A stretch of DNA of 64,000 nt. Origin: Rhodospirillales bacterium. GTDB lineage: Bacteria; Pseudomonadota; Alphaproteobacteria; Acetobacterales; Acetobacteraceae. The notes below the pieces were generated by a model, which made no database searches, had not been told where the DNA came from, and worked only from the letters and a program-made list of their open reading frames with translations. Shown piece by piece: positions 35,007 to 43,113 of the stretch. The stretch is from positions 16,474-80,473 of the forward strand of contig JAFKLG010000071.1 of NCBI GenBank assembly GCA_017304945.1, in the 5' to 3' direction. Every line of letters starts with the position of its first letter. The first letter of the stretch is position 1. Both the position numbers and the translations under genes were made by a program.

Positions 35007-36073
35007 CAGCCGCGGATGAAGGCTTCGGTGCGCTCCCGCGCTTCCTGGTCGGTGAACTGCTCAGGCGGGCTCTTCATGAAATAGCTCGAGGGCCCGACCA
35101 GCGCACCGCCGACGCCGCGATCCAATGCCAGACGGGCGCAGCGGATCGCATCGATCACCACGCCCGCCGAGTTGGGCGAATCCCAGACCTCCAGCTTCAG
35201 CTCACAGGTCAGCGGGACATTGCCGAACGTGGTGCCCTCCACCCGGATATGCGCCCACTTCCGGTCCGTCAGCCACGGCACATGATCGCTCGGTCCGACA
35301 TGCACGGAGTCGGACGGCAGCGGCTCCCCGAGCAGGCTGGTGACGGCCTGGGTCTTGGAGATCTTCTTCGACTCGAGGCGTTCGCGTTCCAGCATGTTGG
35401 CGAAGTCGGTGTTGCCGCCGAAGTTGAGCTGGTAGGTGCGATCGACGCGCACCCCCCGCTCGCGAAACAGCGTCACCAGGCTGCGATGCAGGATGGTGGC
35501 GCCAAGCTGGGACTTGATGTCGTCGCCGACGATCGGCAGGCCGCGCGCTTCGAACCGCGCACGCCAGGCGGGATCGGACGCGATGAACACGGGGATGCAG
35601 TTCACGAAGGCGCATCCGGCGGCCAGCGCCTGTTCGGCGTACCAGCGGGTCGCCTGCTCGGAGCCGACCGGCAGGTAGGACACCAGCACCTCCGCCTCGG
35701 CGCGGCGCAAGGCGGCGGCCACGTCGACGACCGGCGCATCGCTCTCGGCCACGATGTCGCGCAGGTAGCGGCCGATGCCGTCCATCGTGGGGCCGCGTTG
35801 CACCGTCACGCCGCTACGCGGCACCTGCGCAAAGACCTGCGTATTGTTGGGTGCGGCGACGATCGCGTCCGCGAGGTCGTGCCCGACCTTCGTGCGGGCG
35901 ACGTCGAACGCGGCCACCACCTCCATGTCGCCGACATGGTAGCCGCCGAGACTGACATGCATCAGGCCGGGCACCGGCTCGTGCTCTGGGGCGTCACGAT
36001 AGAACGTGAGTCCCTGCACGAGGGACGACGCACAGTTGCCGACACCTACGATAGCCACCCGGATCTTCCGCAC
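35006..36073 (-). CDS. ino1: Inositol-3-phosphate synthase (archaeal/actinobacterial type)
   Basis: Converts glucose-6-phosphate to 1D-myo-inositol-3-phosphate with bound NAD+. With GTG 36073 as start it has 355 residues, like the short prokaryotic Ino1 enzymes. The NAD-binding [19 protein letters not shown] opens the protein; [86 protein letters not shown] and KKISKTQAV are strongly conserved. GGAGGAGA lies 5 bases before the GTG and decides the start. Inositol synthesis is uncommon in Alphaproteobacteria and suggests an inositol-containing glycolipid or solute as the cluster's product. Confidence 0.92.
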   Translation of the reverse strand: MRKIRVAIVGVGNCASSLVQGLTFYRDAPEHEPVPGLMHVSLGGYHVGDMEVVAAFDVARTKVGHDLADAIVAAPNNTQVFAQVPRSGVTVQRGPTMDGIGRYLRDIVAESDAPVVDVAAALRRAEAEVLVSYLPVGSEQATRWYAEQALAAGCAFVNCIPVFIASDPAWRARFEARGLPIVGDDIKSQLGATILHRSLVTLFRERGVRVDRTYQLNFGGNTDFANMLERERLESKKISKTQAVTSLLGEPLPSDSVHVGPSDHVPWLTDRKWAHIRVEGTTFGNVPLTCELKLEVWDSPNSAGVVIDAIRCARLALDRGVGGALVGPSSYFMKSPPEQFTDQEARERTEAFIRG

Positions 36074-36078
36074 GCGTG

Positions 36079-36086
36079 TCTCCTCC
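36079..36086 (-). promoter_or_regulatory. Strong Shine-Dalgarno of inositol-3-phosphate synthase
   Basis: GGAGGAGA on the minus strand, five bases before GTG 36073. It supports the GTG over an ATG at 36100 that lies upstream of the SD. Confidence 0.6.
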
Positions 36087-36116
36087 GCCGGAAGGAACAA
36101 ACCCCGGACCTAACAC

Positions 36117-36142
36117 CCGGGAGCCAGGAAAGTTGCTCCCGG
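36117..36142. other. Intergenic hairpin between the divergent inositol synthase and Hint-protein genes
   Basis: CCGGGAGC (36117-36124) and GCTCCCGG (36135-36142) form a perfect 8-bp stem with a 10-base loop, 44 bp upstream of the GTG. It would lie in the 5' leader of the inositol synthase transcript, or serve as an operator; there is no terminator-like T-run. The rest of the 232-bp gap to 36305 holds no gene; a GGGGGGAAGA tract near 36294-36303 provides the SD of the Hint gene. Confidence 0.4.
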
Positions 36143-36305
36143 CGCCGGGGGTAAATGGTTGCATCCTTGCCCACACGAAATCGTGAGCGCTCCTGGGCGC
36201 GAAACGCCGGTTGGATGGGGCCGAAAGCCGGAAGAACGCGACAGTTCCGCATCGTCATTACGCTCTCGGGTCGGGTAACATTCCCGCGACTCCGGGGGGA
36301 AGACG

Positions 36306-39300
36306 ATGACCACGCGCATCTACAATGGCGGAACGGCCGACTGGTTCAGCACGACGAGCTGGAGCCCGTCCGGTGTTCCGGAGCCGGGGGACGTCCTCTC
36401 CGTCGCATCGGGGCAGGTCCAGATCACCGCCGCCGACGTGATCGATTTCGGAACGCTGGATGCTGAGGTGCTCACCCTCGGGGGGAGCGCGGGCACGATC
36501 GCGGTGCTGGACGGCACGCAGGTCACCTTCGGCAGCGGCTTCACGCTGCTCAGCACCGGCACCCAGGCCTTCTCGGTGATGGAGCTGGCCGGCACCTCCG
36601 TGTTCGACGGCACGATGCTGTTCGATGCGGCCGGGGGCAACGCCGTGATCGCGCTGCAGCAGACGCTGACGCCGAGCCGGCTGCTGCTGCGTGGCAGCAC
36701 GACGGTGACCAACGGCGACACGCTCACACTCGACGGCGGCGCGGTGCTCGCGCAGGGGTCGGTGGTGACCGATGGCGGCACGTTCTATGCGGATGGCACG
36801 CTGCTGGTGGATGGCGGAACGCTGGTGATCGACGCGGGCACCACGCTGTCGGGCGTCGGCACGATCGAGATCGCCAATGGCGGCGTGGTGCAGATCGACG
36901 GTCCCACCAAGTCCAGCGTCACCATCGCCTTCCTGGATGCGACCGGCACGCTCGACCTGACCCAGCCGCAGACGTTCCACTCTCCGGTGGTCGGCTTCCA
37001 GAAGGGCGATGGGCTGGTGTTCGACGGATGGCCGGCGCGCAACGTCTTCTACGCCGCGGGCACCATCTCCTCCGGCGACAGCGCGTCGGCGCTCGGCACG
37101 GTCAGCGTGTTCGAGGCGGGCACCAAGAATCCGGTCGCCACCTTCCCGATCGGATTCGCCACGCCGTCCTTGCCGATCCTGACGATGGCGGAGGACGGCG
37201 CCGGCAGCTCGTTCCTGGCGATCAGCGCCTCTCGCACGTGGTTCGGCGGCACCGGCTCCTGGTACGACACCGCACACTGGTCCACCGCGGGGACCGTGTA
37301 TCCGAATTCCTATCCGCTGGCCGGGGACATCGTGCAGATCGGTGGCGGCACCGCGGAGGTCAGCAACGACCTGGCCCCGCCCGGCCCGCTCGATAACGCG
37401 ACGATCCGGCTGCTCGGCACCAGCGTGCTCGACGTCACCGATCTCGATCTCGGCGCCTATCTCACCATCACCACGGCGGGGACCGCAGATCAGTCGACGC
37501 TGCGGCTGCACGGCACGTCGACCTTGACCGGCAGCCTCACCGCCGCGGCGCAGAACGGCGCGTTCACGCTGGATGCGCGCGACGGGCACCTGACGGTCGC
37601 CGCCACCGGCACGATCACCGACACGACCGAGTCGTCCGCCATCCTCGAAGGCGTGATCACCAACGACGGCCAGATCGTCATCGACGGCCAGACGTCGCAG
37701 CAGAGCGGCACGATCGATGGATCGGGCGTGATCGCGCTGGGCGGGACGCTGGTGCTCTACGGCTCCGTCGCCGCCACCCAGCAGCTCGACTTCACCCGCG
37801 GCAATGCGCGTCTGACGATCGCACCGGGGGCACGGGTTGCCGGCAGCATCGAGGGATTTTCCGCCGGGGACACGATCGACCTGGCCGGCGTGACCGCGGA
37901 CGCGGCGGTGTTCGATCCCGATAGCGGCCTGCTGTCGATCAGCAACGCGGGGACGGTGGTGGCGACGCTGCACCTCGCCGGCGTCTATGGCGCGGACGAC
38001 TTCGCCGTCGCCGCGGACGGGTCCGGCGGTGCGCTGGTCACCAGCCAGTCGCCGGGCGGCATCTCGACCACGCCCTATACGCTTCCGGTGCCCGCGCTGG
38101 CGGCAACGGGCGGCACGGTCAGCCTCGGGAGCCTGCTGACGGCGGCCTTCGGCGCGGATTTCCTCACGCGCGCTCCGCAGATCACGCTGACGAGTGTCGG
38201 GCCGTCCGACATGACCTCGTTCTCCTACTGGGATCCGCACGACCCGTCCTTGTCGGCCTGGGTGGTGAACGGGCAGACCGTCGCCCCGGACACGCCGCGC
38301 GCCCTGTCCCCGGCGGAGATCGCCGATACGGTCGCGGTGATGGGCGATCAGATCCGCGATGGTCTGACGCTGAACGTCGCGAACGCCTTCGACAGCCTCG
38401 GCAACGCGATCGGCTACGCGAGTTACGCGCTGCAGAATTTCGATCCGTCCTTCTCCACCGCGCCGGTGGGACGCGCCCCGGTCGCGCAGGACATCCTGAA
38501 TGCCGCGAGCGCCTTCTCGGCGGCCTATACCGGGGTGCCGAACGACAACGACTGCTACTTCATCGCGCATGCGGTCGCCGCGGCGGCGGGCGCGCCCTTG
38601 TCGCCGCTGACGGGCAGCACCAACCCGGCGCAGAACGTCGCCGGCGGCTTCTGGCGGATTGCCTATGCCGCCGGGATCACGCAGCCGGCGGAGGCGAACT
38701 GGAGCGGGCTGGTGGAAGCGGGGGACAGTGTCCGCGTGGGATGGACCAGCGGCGGTCAGCATTCCTTCACCATCCTGTCCCCGCTCGACCCGGACACCGG
38801 CAAGATCACCGTGTTCGACAATGCCGACTGGGAGCAGGGGTACGAGGCGATCGGCACCCACCCCGCCTCCTACTGGACCGCCACCTCGCCGGACATGGTC
38901 ACGATCTACCGGCTGGACGCCGAGGGGCTGTATCTCGTGAACGGCGTCACCCTGGATGGCGCCCGCATCCAGGGCACCACCAACAACGACCTGATCCTGC
39001 CGGGTGGTCCCGACCAGGTGGTCACCACCGGGGTCGGGTCCGATCTCGTGGCAGGCAACGCCGCCATCCTGAACGGGGCCACCATCACCGATTTCAGCGC
39101 CGGCGACACGATCGACGTGACCGGCTACGCGCTGGCCGACGCCAGCGTGCAGTACGACGCGGACACCGGCATCCTGGCGCTCACCGGCGCCGGCGGTTCG
39201 GTGGCGATCACGCTGCCCACCGGCCTGGTGGGCACCTGGCAGATCAGCAACGACGGCGGCACCGCCGGTCTCGATGGCGGCAGCCTCGGCACGCTCTACA

Positions 39301-40070
39301 CTGACCTCTACATGGGGGTGAACAGTGGCGCCGAACTGACGCTGGTCACCTGCTTCGCCGCCGGCACGCGGATCGCAACGCCGGACGGCGATCGCGCCGT
39401 CGAGCAGTTGCGGGTGGGCGAGAGCGTGTGCCTGGCGGATGGCCGCACACAGCCGATCCGCTGGATCGGGCACCGCCGGCTGGACGTCGCGCGGCACCCC
39501 GCCCCCGCCAGCGTGCGGCCGGTGCGCATCGAAGCGGGCGCGTTCGGCGCCGGACGGCCGCATCGCGACCTCGACCTCTCACCCGACCACGCGGTGTTCG
39601 TGGAGGGCGTGCTGGTGCCGATCAAGCACCTCATCGACGGCGCGGCGATCCGCCAGCTCACGGCGGCGGAGATGCCCGAAGTCACCTACTGGCATGTGGA
39701 GTTGCCGCGGCACGCCGTGCTGCTGGCCGAGGGGTTACCGGCGGAGAGCTATCTCGACACCGGCGACCGCGACCGGTTCGACAACGCACCGGTGACGCGG
39801 CTGCATCCCGACTTCGATCGCCGCACCTGCAGCGCGGTGTGGGAGGCGGAAGGCTGTGCGCCGCTGGTCGTCGCCGGTCCGGCGCTCGCCGGCATTCGCG
39901 CGCGGCTGGCGGCGGTCAGGCCGGCGGATTCCACACATAGCGCAAGCCCGGCAGCGGCACGTCCGGAGACCCCATCGACTCGCGGGCCGCGCGGAACCCC
40001 TGGCGGCGATAGAACCGCTGCGCGCTCGCGTTCCGCTGGCCGACATACAGCTCGAGCCGCCGAGGGCTGA
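36306..40070 (+). CDS. Large beta-helix surface protein with peptidase-like region and C-terminal Hint (Hedgehog/intein) domain
   Basis: A 1254-residue protein. Residues about 1-580 are repetitive Gly/Thr/Asp-rich beta-helix-like sequence (GTLLVDGGTLVIDAGTTLSG; IANGGVVQIDG; two copies of W-F-x-x-T/G-S-W). Residues about 735-860 look like a Cys-His-Asn peptidase-type domain: PNDNDCYFIAHAVAAAAG (Cys750), GGQHSFTILSPLD (His819), ITVFDNADWEQG (Asn839). Residues 1016 onward are a Hint domain: CFAAGTRIATPDG, VRIEAGAFGAG-type core, DLDLSPDHAVFVEG and VTYWHVELPRHAVLLAEGLP. Such Hint proteins are abundant in Acetobacteraceae and are thought to be secreted without a classical signal peptide and to self-process. 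The last 50 residues are Arg/Ser-rich and lie antisense to the next gene. Confidence 0.82.
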   Translation: MTTRIYNGGTADWFSTTSWSPSGVPEPGDVLSVASGQVQITAADVIDFGTLDAEVLTLGGSAGTIAVLDGTQVTFGSGFTLLSTGTQAFSVMELAGTSVFDGTMLFDAAGGNAVIALQQTLTPSRLLLRGSTTVTNGDTLTLDGGAVLAQGSVVTDGGTFYADGTLLVDGGTLVIDAGTTLSGVGTIEIANGGVVQIDGPTKSSVTIAFLDATGTLDLTQPQTFHSPVVGFQKGDGLVFDGWPARNVFYAAGTISSGDSASALGTVSVFEAGTKNPVATFPIGFATPSLPILTMAEDGAGSSFLAISASRTWFGGTGSWYDTAHWSTAGTVYPNSYPLAGDIVQIGGGTAEVSNDLAPPGPLDNATIRLLGTSVLDVTDLDLGAYLTITTAGTADQSTLRLHGTSTLTGSLTAAAQNGAFTLDARDGHLTVAATGTITDTTESSAILEGVITNDGQIVIDGQTSQQSGTIDGSGVIALGGTLVLYGSVAATQQLDFTRGNARLTIAPGARVAGSIEGFSAGDTIDLAGVTADAAVFDPDSGLLSISNAGTVVATLHLAGVYGADDFAVAADGSGGALVTSQSPGGISTTPYTLPVPALAATGGTVSLGSLLTAAFGADFLTRAPQITLTSVGPSDMTSFSYWDPHDPSLSAWVVNGQTVAPDTPRALSPAEIADTVAVMGDQIRDGLTLNVANAFDSLGNAIGYASYALQNFDPSFSTAPVGRAPVAQDILNAASAFSAAYTGVPNDNDCYFIAHAVAAAAGAPLSPLTGSTNPAQNVAGGFWRIAYAAGITQPAEANWSGLVEAGDSVRVGWTSGGQHSFTILSPLDPDTGKITVFDNADWEQGYEAIGTHPASYWTATSPDMVTIYRLDAEGLYLVNGVTLDGARIQGTTNNDLILPGGPDQVVTTGVGSDLVAGNAAILNGATITDFSAGDTIDVTGYALADASVQYDADTGILALTGAGGSVAITLPTGLVGTWQISNDGGTAGLDGGSLGTLYTDLYMGVNSGAELTLVTCFAAGTRIATPDGDRAVEQLRVGESVCLADGRTQPIRWIGHRRLDVARHPAPASVRPVRIEAGAFGAGRPHRDLDLSPDHAVFVEGVLVPIKHLIDGAAIRQLTAAEMPEVTYWHVELPRHAVLLAEGLPAESYLDTGDRDRFDNAPVTRLHPDFDRRTCSAVWEAEGCAPLVVAGPALAGIRARLAAVRPADSTHSASPAAARPETPSTRGPRGTPGGDRTAARSRSAGRHTARAAEG

Positions 40071-40377
40071 GCCGCTTCGCGACGTCCAGCAAGGCCCGCC
40101 CGACCCCGCGATGCTGGGCGTCCGGCCGCACATACAGATGGTCGAGCGTGTCGTCCCGCACCACCATGTAGCCGAGGATCCGGCGCGCATCGCGCGCCAC
40201 CCACCAGGCGCCGGCCGGCGAGCCCACATGGTTCGCGAACCAGGCGCGCAACTCGGCCTCGGTCAAGGCAAGCGGGCCACCGAACCGATGCGGCCCTTGC
40301 GCCGACATGTGCAGGGCGGCGATCTCCGCGGCATCGTCGGGACTGGCCGGCACGATGGAGAGCGGGGATGCTTGCAT
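39916..40377 (-). CDS. GNAT-family N-acetyltransferase
   Basis: A 153-residue GNAT enzyme. MSAQGPHRFGGPLALTEAEL precedes the core; WWVARDARRILGYMVVRDDT then LDHLYVRPDAQHRGVGRALL contains the acetyl-CoA pyrophosphate-binding loop (Q-H-R-G-V-G-R), and ELYVGQRNASAQRFYRRQGF is motif B. The acceptor is unknown. It is convergent with the Hint gene and its 3' third overlaps the end of that gene by 155 bp. The GNAT frame is well conserved, so the overlap probably reflects a non-conserved extension of the Hint protein. Confidence 0.87.
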   Translation of the reverse strand: MQASPLSIVPASPDDAAEIAALHMSAQGPHRFGGPLALTEAELRAWFANHVGSPAGAWWVARDARRILGYMVVRDDTLDHLYVRPDAQHRGVGRALLDVAKRLSPRRLELYVGQRNASAQRFYRRQGFRAARESMGSPDVPLPGLRYVWNPPA

Positions 40378-40444
40378 TCCTGACTTGTACCTCGTCCTGC
40401 TTACCGCGTCCTGAAGGAAGCGTGAACGAAAGAGCAGGGTCGCG

Positions 40445-40474
40445 CTGGACTTGTGGTGTTGATGCCAAGATAAT
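40445..40474 (+). promoter_or_regulatory. Candidate promoter of the GrrA/GrrM operon
   Basis: CTGGAC (40445-40450), 18 bases, then GATAAT (40469-40474), a five-of-six match to a -10 box within an unusually A+T-rich stretch. The start of transcription would be near 40481, just before the SD AAGGAGG at 40491-40497. Sequence evidence only. Confidence 0.35.
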
Positions 40475-40501
40475 GCGTGACGCGCACAGGAAGGAGGGGC
40501 C

Positions 40502-40567
40502 GTGAGCACGATCATTGTACAACCGCGTGCCTTCCTCGCATTCGCGGCTCCGGCGCTGCGGCCGTGA
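40502..40567 (+). CDS. 21-codon leader ORF translationally coupled to the GrrA-type precursor
   Basis: GTG at 40502 follows a near-perfect SD (AAGGAGG, 40491-40497). It encodes MSTIIVQPRAFLAFAAPALR plus a final Pro, then TGA at 40565-40567. The stop overlaps the GTG start of the precursor gene (GTGA). The precursor itself has no SD, so ribosomes finishing this leader probably re-initiate there. It could be a mere coupling device or an attenuation-type leader; no cluster of a single amino acid codon is seen. Frame-shifting between the two frames is an alternative but not needed, since the precursor has its own signal peptide. Confidence 0.45.
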   Translation: MSTIIVQPRAFLAFAAPALRP

Positions 40568-40938
40568 CCCCGCCCAAGCGCCTCCTCACCGCCGTCGCCC
40601 GCCTCCTGCCGCTCGGCGCCGTCGGGGTTTCCGTTGCGCTTGCCGCGGCACCGGCCACGGCCGCGAACGCAGCTGCCGCGCAGGACGTGTCCGTCGCGCA
40701 GCGCCTGCAGGCGATCCGCAGCGCGGTGTCGCAGGCGACCGCGGCCGAGACGGGGCTGCAGCCGGGCGACCCGGCGATCCAGAAGGCCTGGTGGGGCAAT
40801 TGGCACCCCGGGTTCTGGGGCAATGGCGGTTGGCGCAACTGGCACAACGGCTGGGGCAACGGCGGCTGGCACAACTGGCACAATGGCTGGGGCAACGGCG
40901 GCTGGCACAACTGGCATAATTTCTGGCGCAACTGGTGA
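40564..40938 (+). CDS. grrA: GrrA/OscA-type precursor peptide, cyclophane RiPP with 11 W-x-N motifs
   Basis: A 124-residue secreted precursor. Residues 1-36 are a Sec signal peptide (KRLL, then LLPLGAVGVSVALAAAPATA with A-x-A). Residues 40-74 form a short helical leader (VAQRLQAIRSAVSQATAAET). Residues 75-124 are Gly/Trp/Asn/His-rich and contain eleven W-x-N triplets arranged in three 12-residue repeats (GNGGWHNWHNGW type), ending in FWRNW. The rSAM-associated Gly-rich repeat (GRRM) precursors have this layout, and W-x-N is a known site for three-residue cyclophane formation by this maturase class. Its stop overlaps the GTG of the maturase gene. It starts at GTG 40564, coupled to the leader ORF. 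Confidence 0.85.
   Translation: MTPPKRLLTAVARLLPLGAVGVSVALAAAPATAANAAAAQDVSVAQRLQAIRSAVSQATAAETGLQPGDPAIQKAWWGNWHPGFWGNGGWRNWHNGWGNGGWHNWHNGWGNGGWHNWHNFWRNW
40819..40926 (+). repeat. Three tandem 36-bp repeats encoding the RiPP core
   Basis: Units at 40819-40854, 40855-40890 and 40891-40926 encode GNGGWRNWHNGW, GNGGWHNWHNGW and GNGGWHNWHNFW. The DNA is highly similar between units, differing mainly at third positions and one Arg/His codon, pointing to recent duplication of the core segment. Confidence 0.85.
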
Positions 40939-42110
40939 CGCCGGCACGCGAGCGGGCGCAGGCCTCTCCGGTGCTGGAAACCCTCGTGCTGCAACCGACC
41001 CCGTTCTGCAACATCGCCTGCACTTATTGCTACCTGCCCAGCCGCGACGACCGGCGCACGATGTCGCCGCAGACGCTGGACGCCAGCTTCACGCGTGTGT
41101 TCGAATCGGGCTGGGCGGCGCCGCACCTGACGGTGATCTGGCACGCCGGGGAGCCGCTGGTGCTGCCGGTCGCCTGGTATGAGAACGCCTTCGCGATCGT
41201 GGAGCGGCTGCGGCCGCCCGAGTTGCGGGTGCGGCATTCGATCCAGACCAACGGGATGCTGCTGACCGAGGCGTGGTGCGCCTTCCTGCGCCGCCACGAC
41301 GTCGGGATCGGCGTCAGCCTCGACGGCCCCCGCGCGCTGCACGATGCGCATCGCGTGGCGCGCAACGGCGCCGGCACCTTCGATCGCACCATGGCCGGCA
41401 TCCGCCTGCTGCAGGCCCACGAGGTCCCCTTCCACGTCATCACGGTGCTGTCGCGCGACAGCCTGGACGATCCGGAGGGGCTGGTGGCGTTCTACCTGCG
41501 GGAGGGCATCGACCAGGTCTGCTTCAACGTGGAGGAGTCGGAGGGAGACCACGTCTCCGGCCTGTTCGGGGCCCCCGATCTGCGGCAGCGGTTCACGCGC
41601 TTCCTCGATCGGTTCTGGCGATGCGCACGCGAGAGTGGCCGCTTCCGCTACATCCGCGAGATCGACGGCATGCTGCCGCGCATCCTCCGCCCGGAGGAGG
41701 CCACGCTGCGCAACGAACAGGTGGTGCCGTTCGGCATGCTGACGATCGGCTGCACCGGAGACGTCGCGACCTTCTCTCCGGAATTGCTGGGGCTGCGTAA
41801 CGCGACCTACGGCGACTTCGTGATCGGCAACGTGCACACGCACAGTCTGGCGGAGATGCAGGAAGGCGCGGTGCTGCAGGCGATGGCGCGCGACATCGGC
41901 GCCGGCGTCGCGCTGTGCCACGAGGAATGCGCGTATTTCTCGGTGTGCGGCGGCGGCGCGCCGGTCAACAAGCTCACCGAGAACGGGCGGTTCGCCAGCA
42001 CCCGCACGCGGTTCTGCGAGCTGACGCAGATGGTGCCCACCGACCTGATCCTGGATGCGGTGGAGCGGATGGAACGGGCGGACCTGCCCGCGGCGGCGGG
42101 CGTCGGCTGA
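40935..42110 (+). CDS. grrM: GrrM/OscB-type cyclophane-forming radical SAM/SPASM maturase
   Basis: A 391-residue radical SAM enzyme. The cluster motif PFCNIACTYCYLPSRDD supplies Cys25, Cys29 and Cys32. SAM-binding features follow (VIWHAGEPLVLPVAWYENA, IQTNGMLLTEAW, VGIGVSLDGPRALHDAHR). The C-terminal SPASM-type cysteines appear in LTIGCTGDVATFSPELLG, LCHEECAYFSVCGGGAPVNK and RTRFCELTQ. The match to the GrrM/OscB family is strong: it always accompanies a Gly-rich repeat precursor and cross-links an aromatic ring to the beta-carbon of a nearby residue. It starts at GTG 40935, which overlaps the precursor stop, and should act before export of the precursor. Confidence 0.9.
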   Translation: MTPARERAQASPVLETLVLQPTPFCNIACTYCYLPSRDDRRTMSPQTLDASFTRVFESGWAAPHLTVIWHAGEPLVLPVAWYENAFAIVERLRPPELRVRHSIQTNGMLLTEAWCAFLRRHDVGIGVSLDGPRALHDAHRVARNGAGTFDRTMAGIRLLQAHEVPFHVITVLSRDSLDDPEGLVAFYLREGIDQVCFNVEESEGDHVSGLFGAPDLRQRFTRFLDRFWRCARESGRFRYIREIDGMLPRILRPEEATLRNEQVVPFGMLTIGCTGDVATFSPELLGLRNATYGDFVIGNVHTHSLAEMQEGAVLQAMARDIGAGVALCHEECAYFSVCGGGAPVNKLTENGRFASTRTRFCELTQMVPTDLILDAVERMERADLPAAAGVG

Positions 42111-42123
42111 GGGAGAGAGCGAC

Positions 42124-43062
42124 ATGAGCGAGCGCGGCGGACTCACACGCGGGCGGTGGTGGAGCGGCGGACTCGGCATGACCGGGCTGCTGCTCGCCGG
42201 CGGCATGGCCCTGGCGCAGCCGGCACCTGCGCCGCCCGGGCCGGGCCCGAACGGGCCGCCGCGGGCGGGTGGCCAAGCGGGGCCGGGAGGGATGCACAAC
42301 GGCATGCCCCACGGCATGCAGGCGGGACGCCCGCCGGGCATGATGCCGAACGACATGAGCGGCGGTCCGATGCCGATGGCCGGCGGGCCGATGCCTCCGT
42401 CGGGTGCTACGGGTCCGGGTCCGGGTCCGGCCGGGCCGCTGGGTCTCGGGCTCGCCGGCGCCCTGGCGCAAGCCCCGGGCGTGGTGGCCGCGGCGGAGGC
42501 AAGCGCCAACTACCCGGTCTTCGCGATCACCGGCGTCGAGGTGCTGCGCAGCGCCCATTCGCCTGGCGTGGACGTGGTGCTGGCGCAGGGCGTGACGAGT
42601 TCCGAGGGGTGGGAGCACGCCACCCTGGTTCCGCTGACCAGCGGTGCGCCGGCGGACGGGGTGCTGGACATGGTGATGGTGGCGGGGCCGCCTGAACGGA
42701 CCATGGCTCCCTCGGGGTGGGCGCCGATCCAGGCGGTGCTGCCCGTGTCCGATCATCCATTCAAGGCGATCCGCGTGCGGGGCGCGACCAATGCGGTCAC
42801 GCTGGAGACGGTGCCCGGCTATGCCGAGGGCAAGCCGCCGGTCGATCCGTGTGGGGCCTGTGTCGGGAAGCTCCTGGTCGCCAAGGGCGCCGCTCCACCG
42901 AGCGGCATGCCGGCGGCGGATGTGGTGCGTGAGGAGGACCTGCCGGCCGGAACGCGCATCATCCGCCCGACCGACGGGATCGGCGACATGCGCGGCAACC
43001 CGAACCGCCTGACCCTTGTGGTCGGCGCGGATGGCAAGATCGTCGACGCCGCCTGGGAGTAG
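42124..43062 (+). CDS. Secreted Pro/Gly/Met-rich CxxC protein in the GrrA/GrrM operon
   Basis: A 312-residue protein, 13 bp after the maturase. Residues 1-32 form a signal peptide (RGRWWSGGLGMTGLLLAGGM then ALAQ). Residues 33-105 are Pro/Gly/Met/His-rich and disordered (HNGMPHGMQAGRPPGMMPND). The C-terminal half looks folded: YPVFAITGVEVLRSAHSPG, HATLVPLTSGAPADGVLDMV, VDPCGACVGKLLVAKGA (a CxxC pair) and GTRIIRPTDGIGDMRGNPNR. I do not recognise the family; it is not like the GrrP substrate-binding protein of other GRRM loci. Its Met/His-rich part might bind metal, and the CxxC domain might act on the exported peptide. Function unknown. Confidence 0.7.
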   Translation: MSERGGLTRGRWWSGGLGMTGLLLAGGMALAQPAPAPPGPGPNGPPRAGGQAGPGGMHNGMPHGMQAGRPPGMMPNDMSGGPMPMAGGPMPPSGATGPGPGPAGPLGLGLAGALAQAPGVVAAAEASANYPVFAITGVEVLRSAHSPGVDVVLAQGVTSSEGWEHATLVPLTSGAPADGVLDMVMVAGPPERTMAPSGWAPIQAVLPVSDHPFKAIRVRGATNAVTLETVPGYAEGKPPVDPCGACVGKLLVAKGAAPPSGMPAADVVREEDLPAGTRIIRPTDGIGDMRGNPNRLTLVVGADGKIVDAAWE

Positions 43063-43113
43063 GGCGGCCGACATCCCCCGCCCGCGTCACTCCGCCGACG
43101 CCACTCGCCGGCG

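Noticed and set aside
36258..39563. Minus-strand open frame of about 1100 codons
   Set aside because: It is exactly antisense to the Hint protein gene, is Arg/Gly/Asp-rich with no recognisable domain, and results from low stop-codon frequency in very G+C-rich DNA.
40477..40563. Longer precursor start at GTG 40477
   Set aside because: It would prefix 29 non-hydrophobic residues to a good signal peptide, has no SD, and ignores the well-placed SD of the leader ORF.
40819..40926. CRISPR-like array
   Set aside because: The 36-bp repeats are contiguous without spacers, remain in one reading frame and encode the RiPP core.
42124..43062. GrrP-type substrate-binding protein
   Set aside because: The sequence has no periplasmic-binding-protein features and does not resemble that family; only operon position suggests it.
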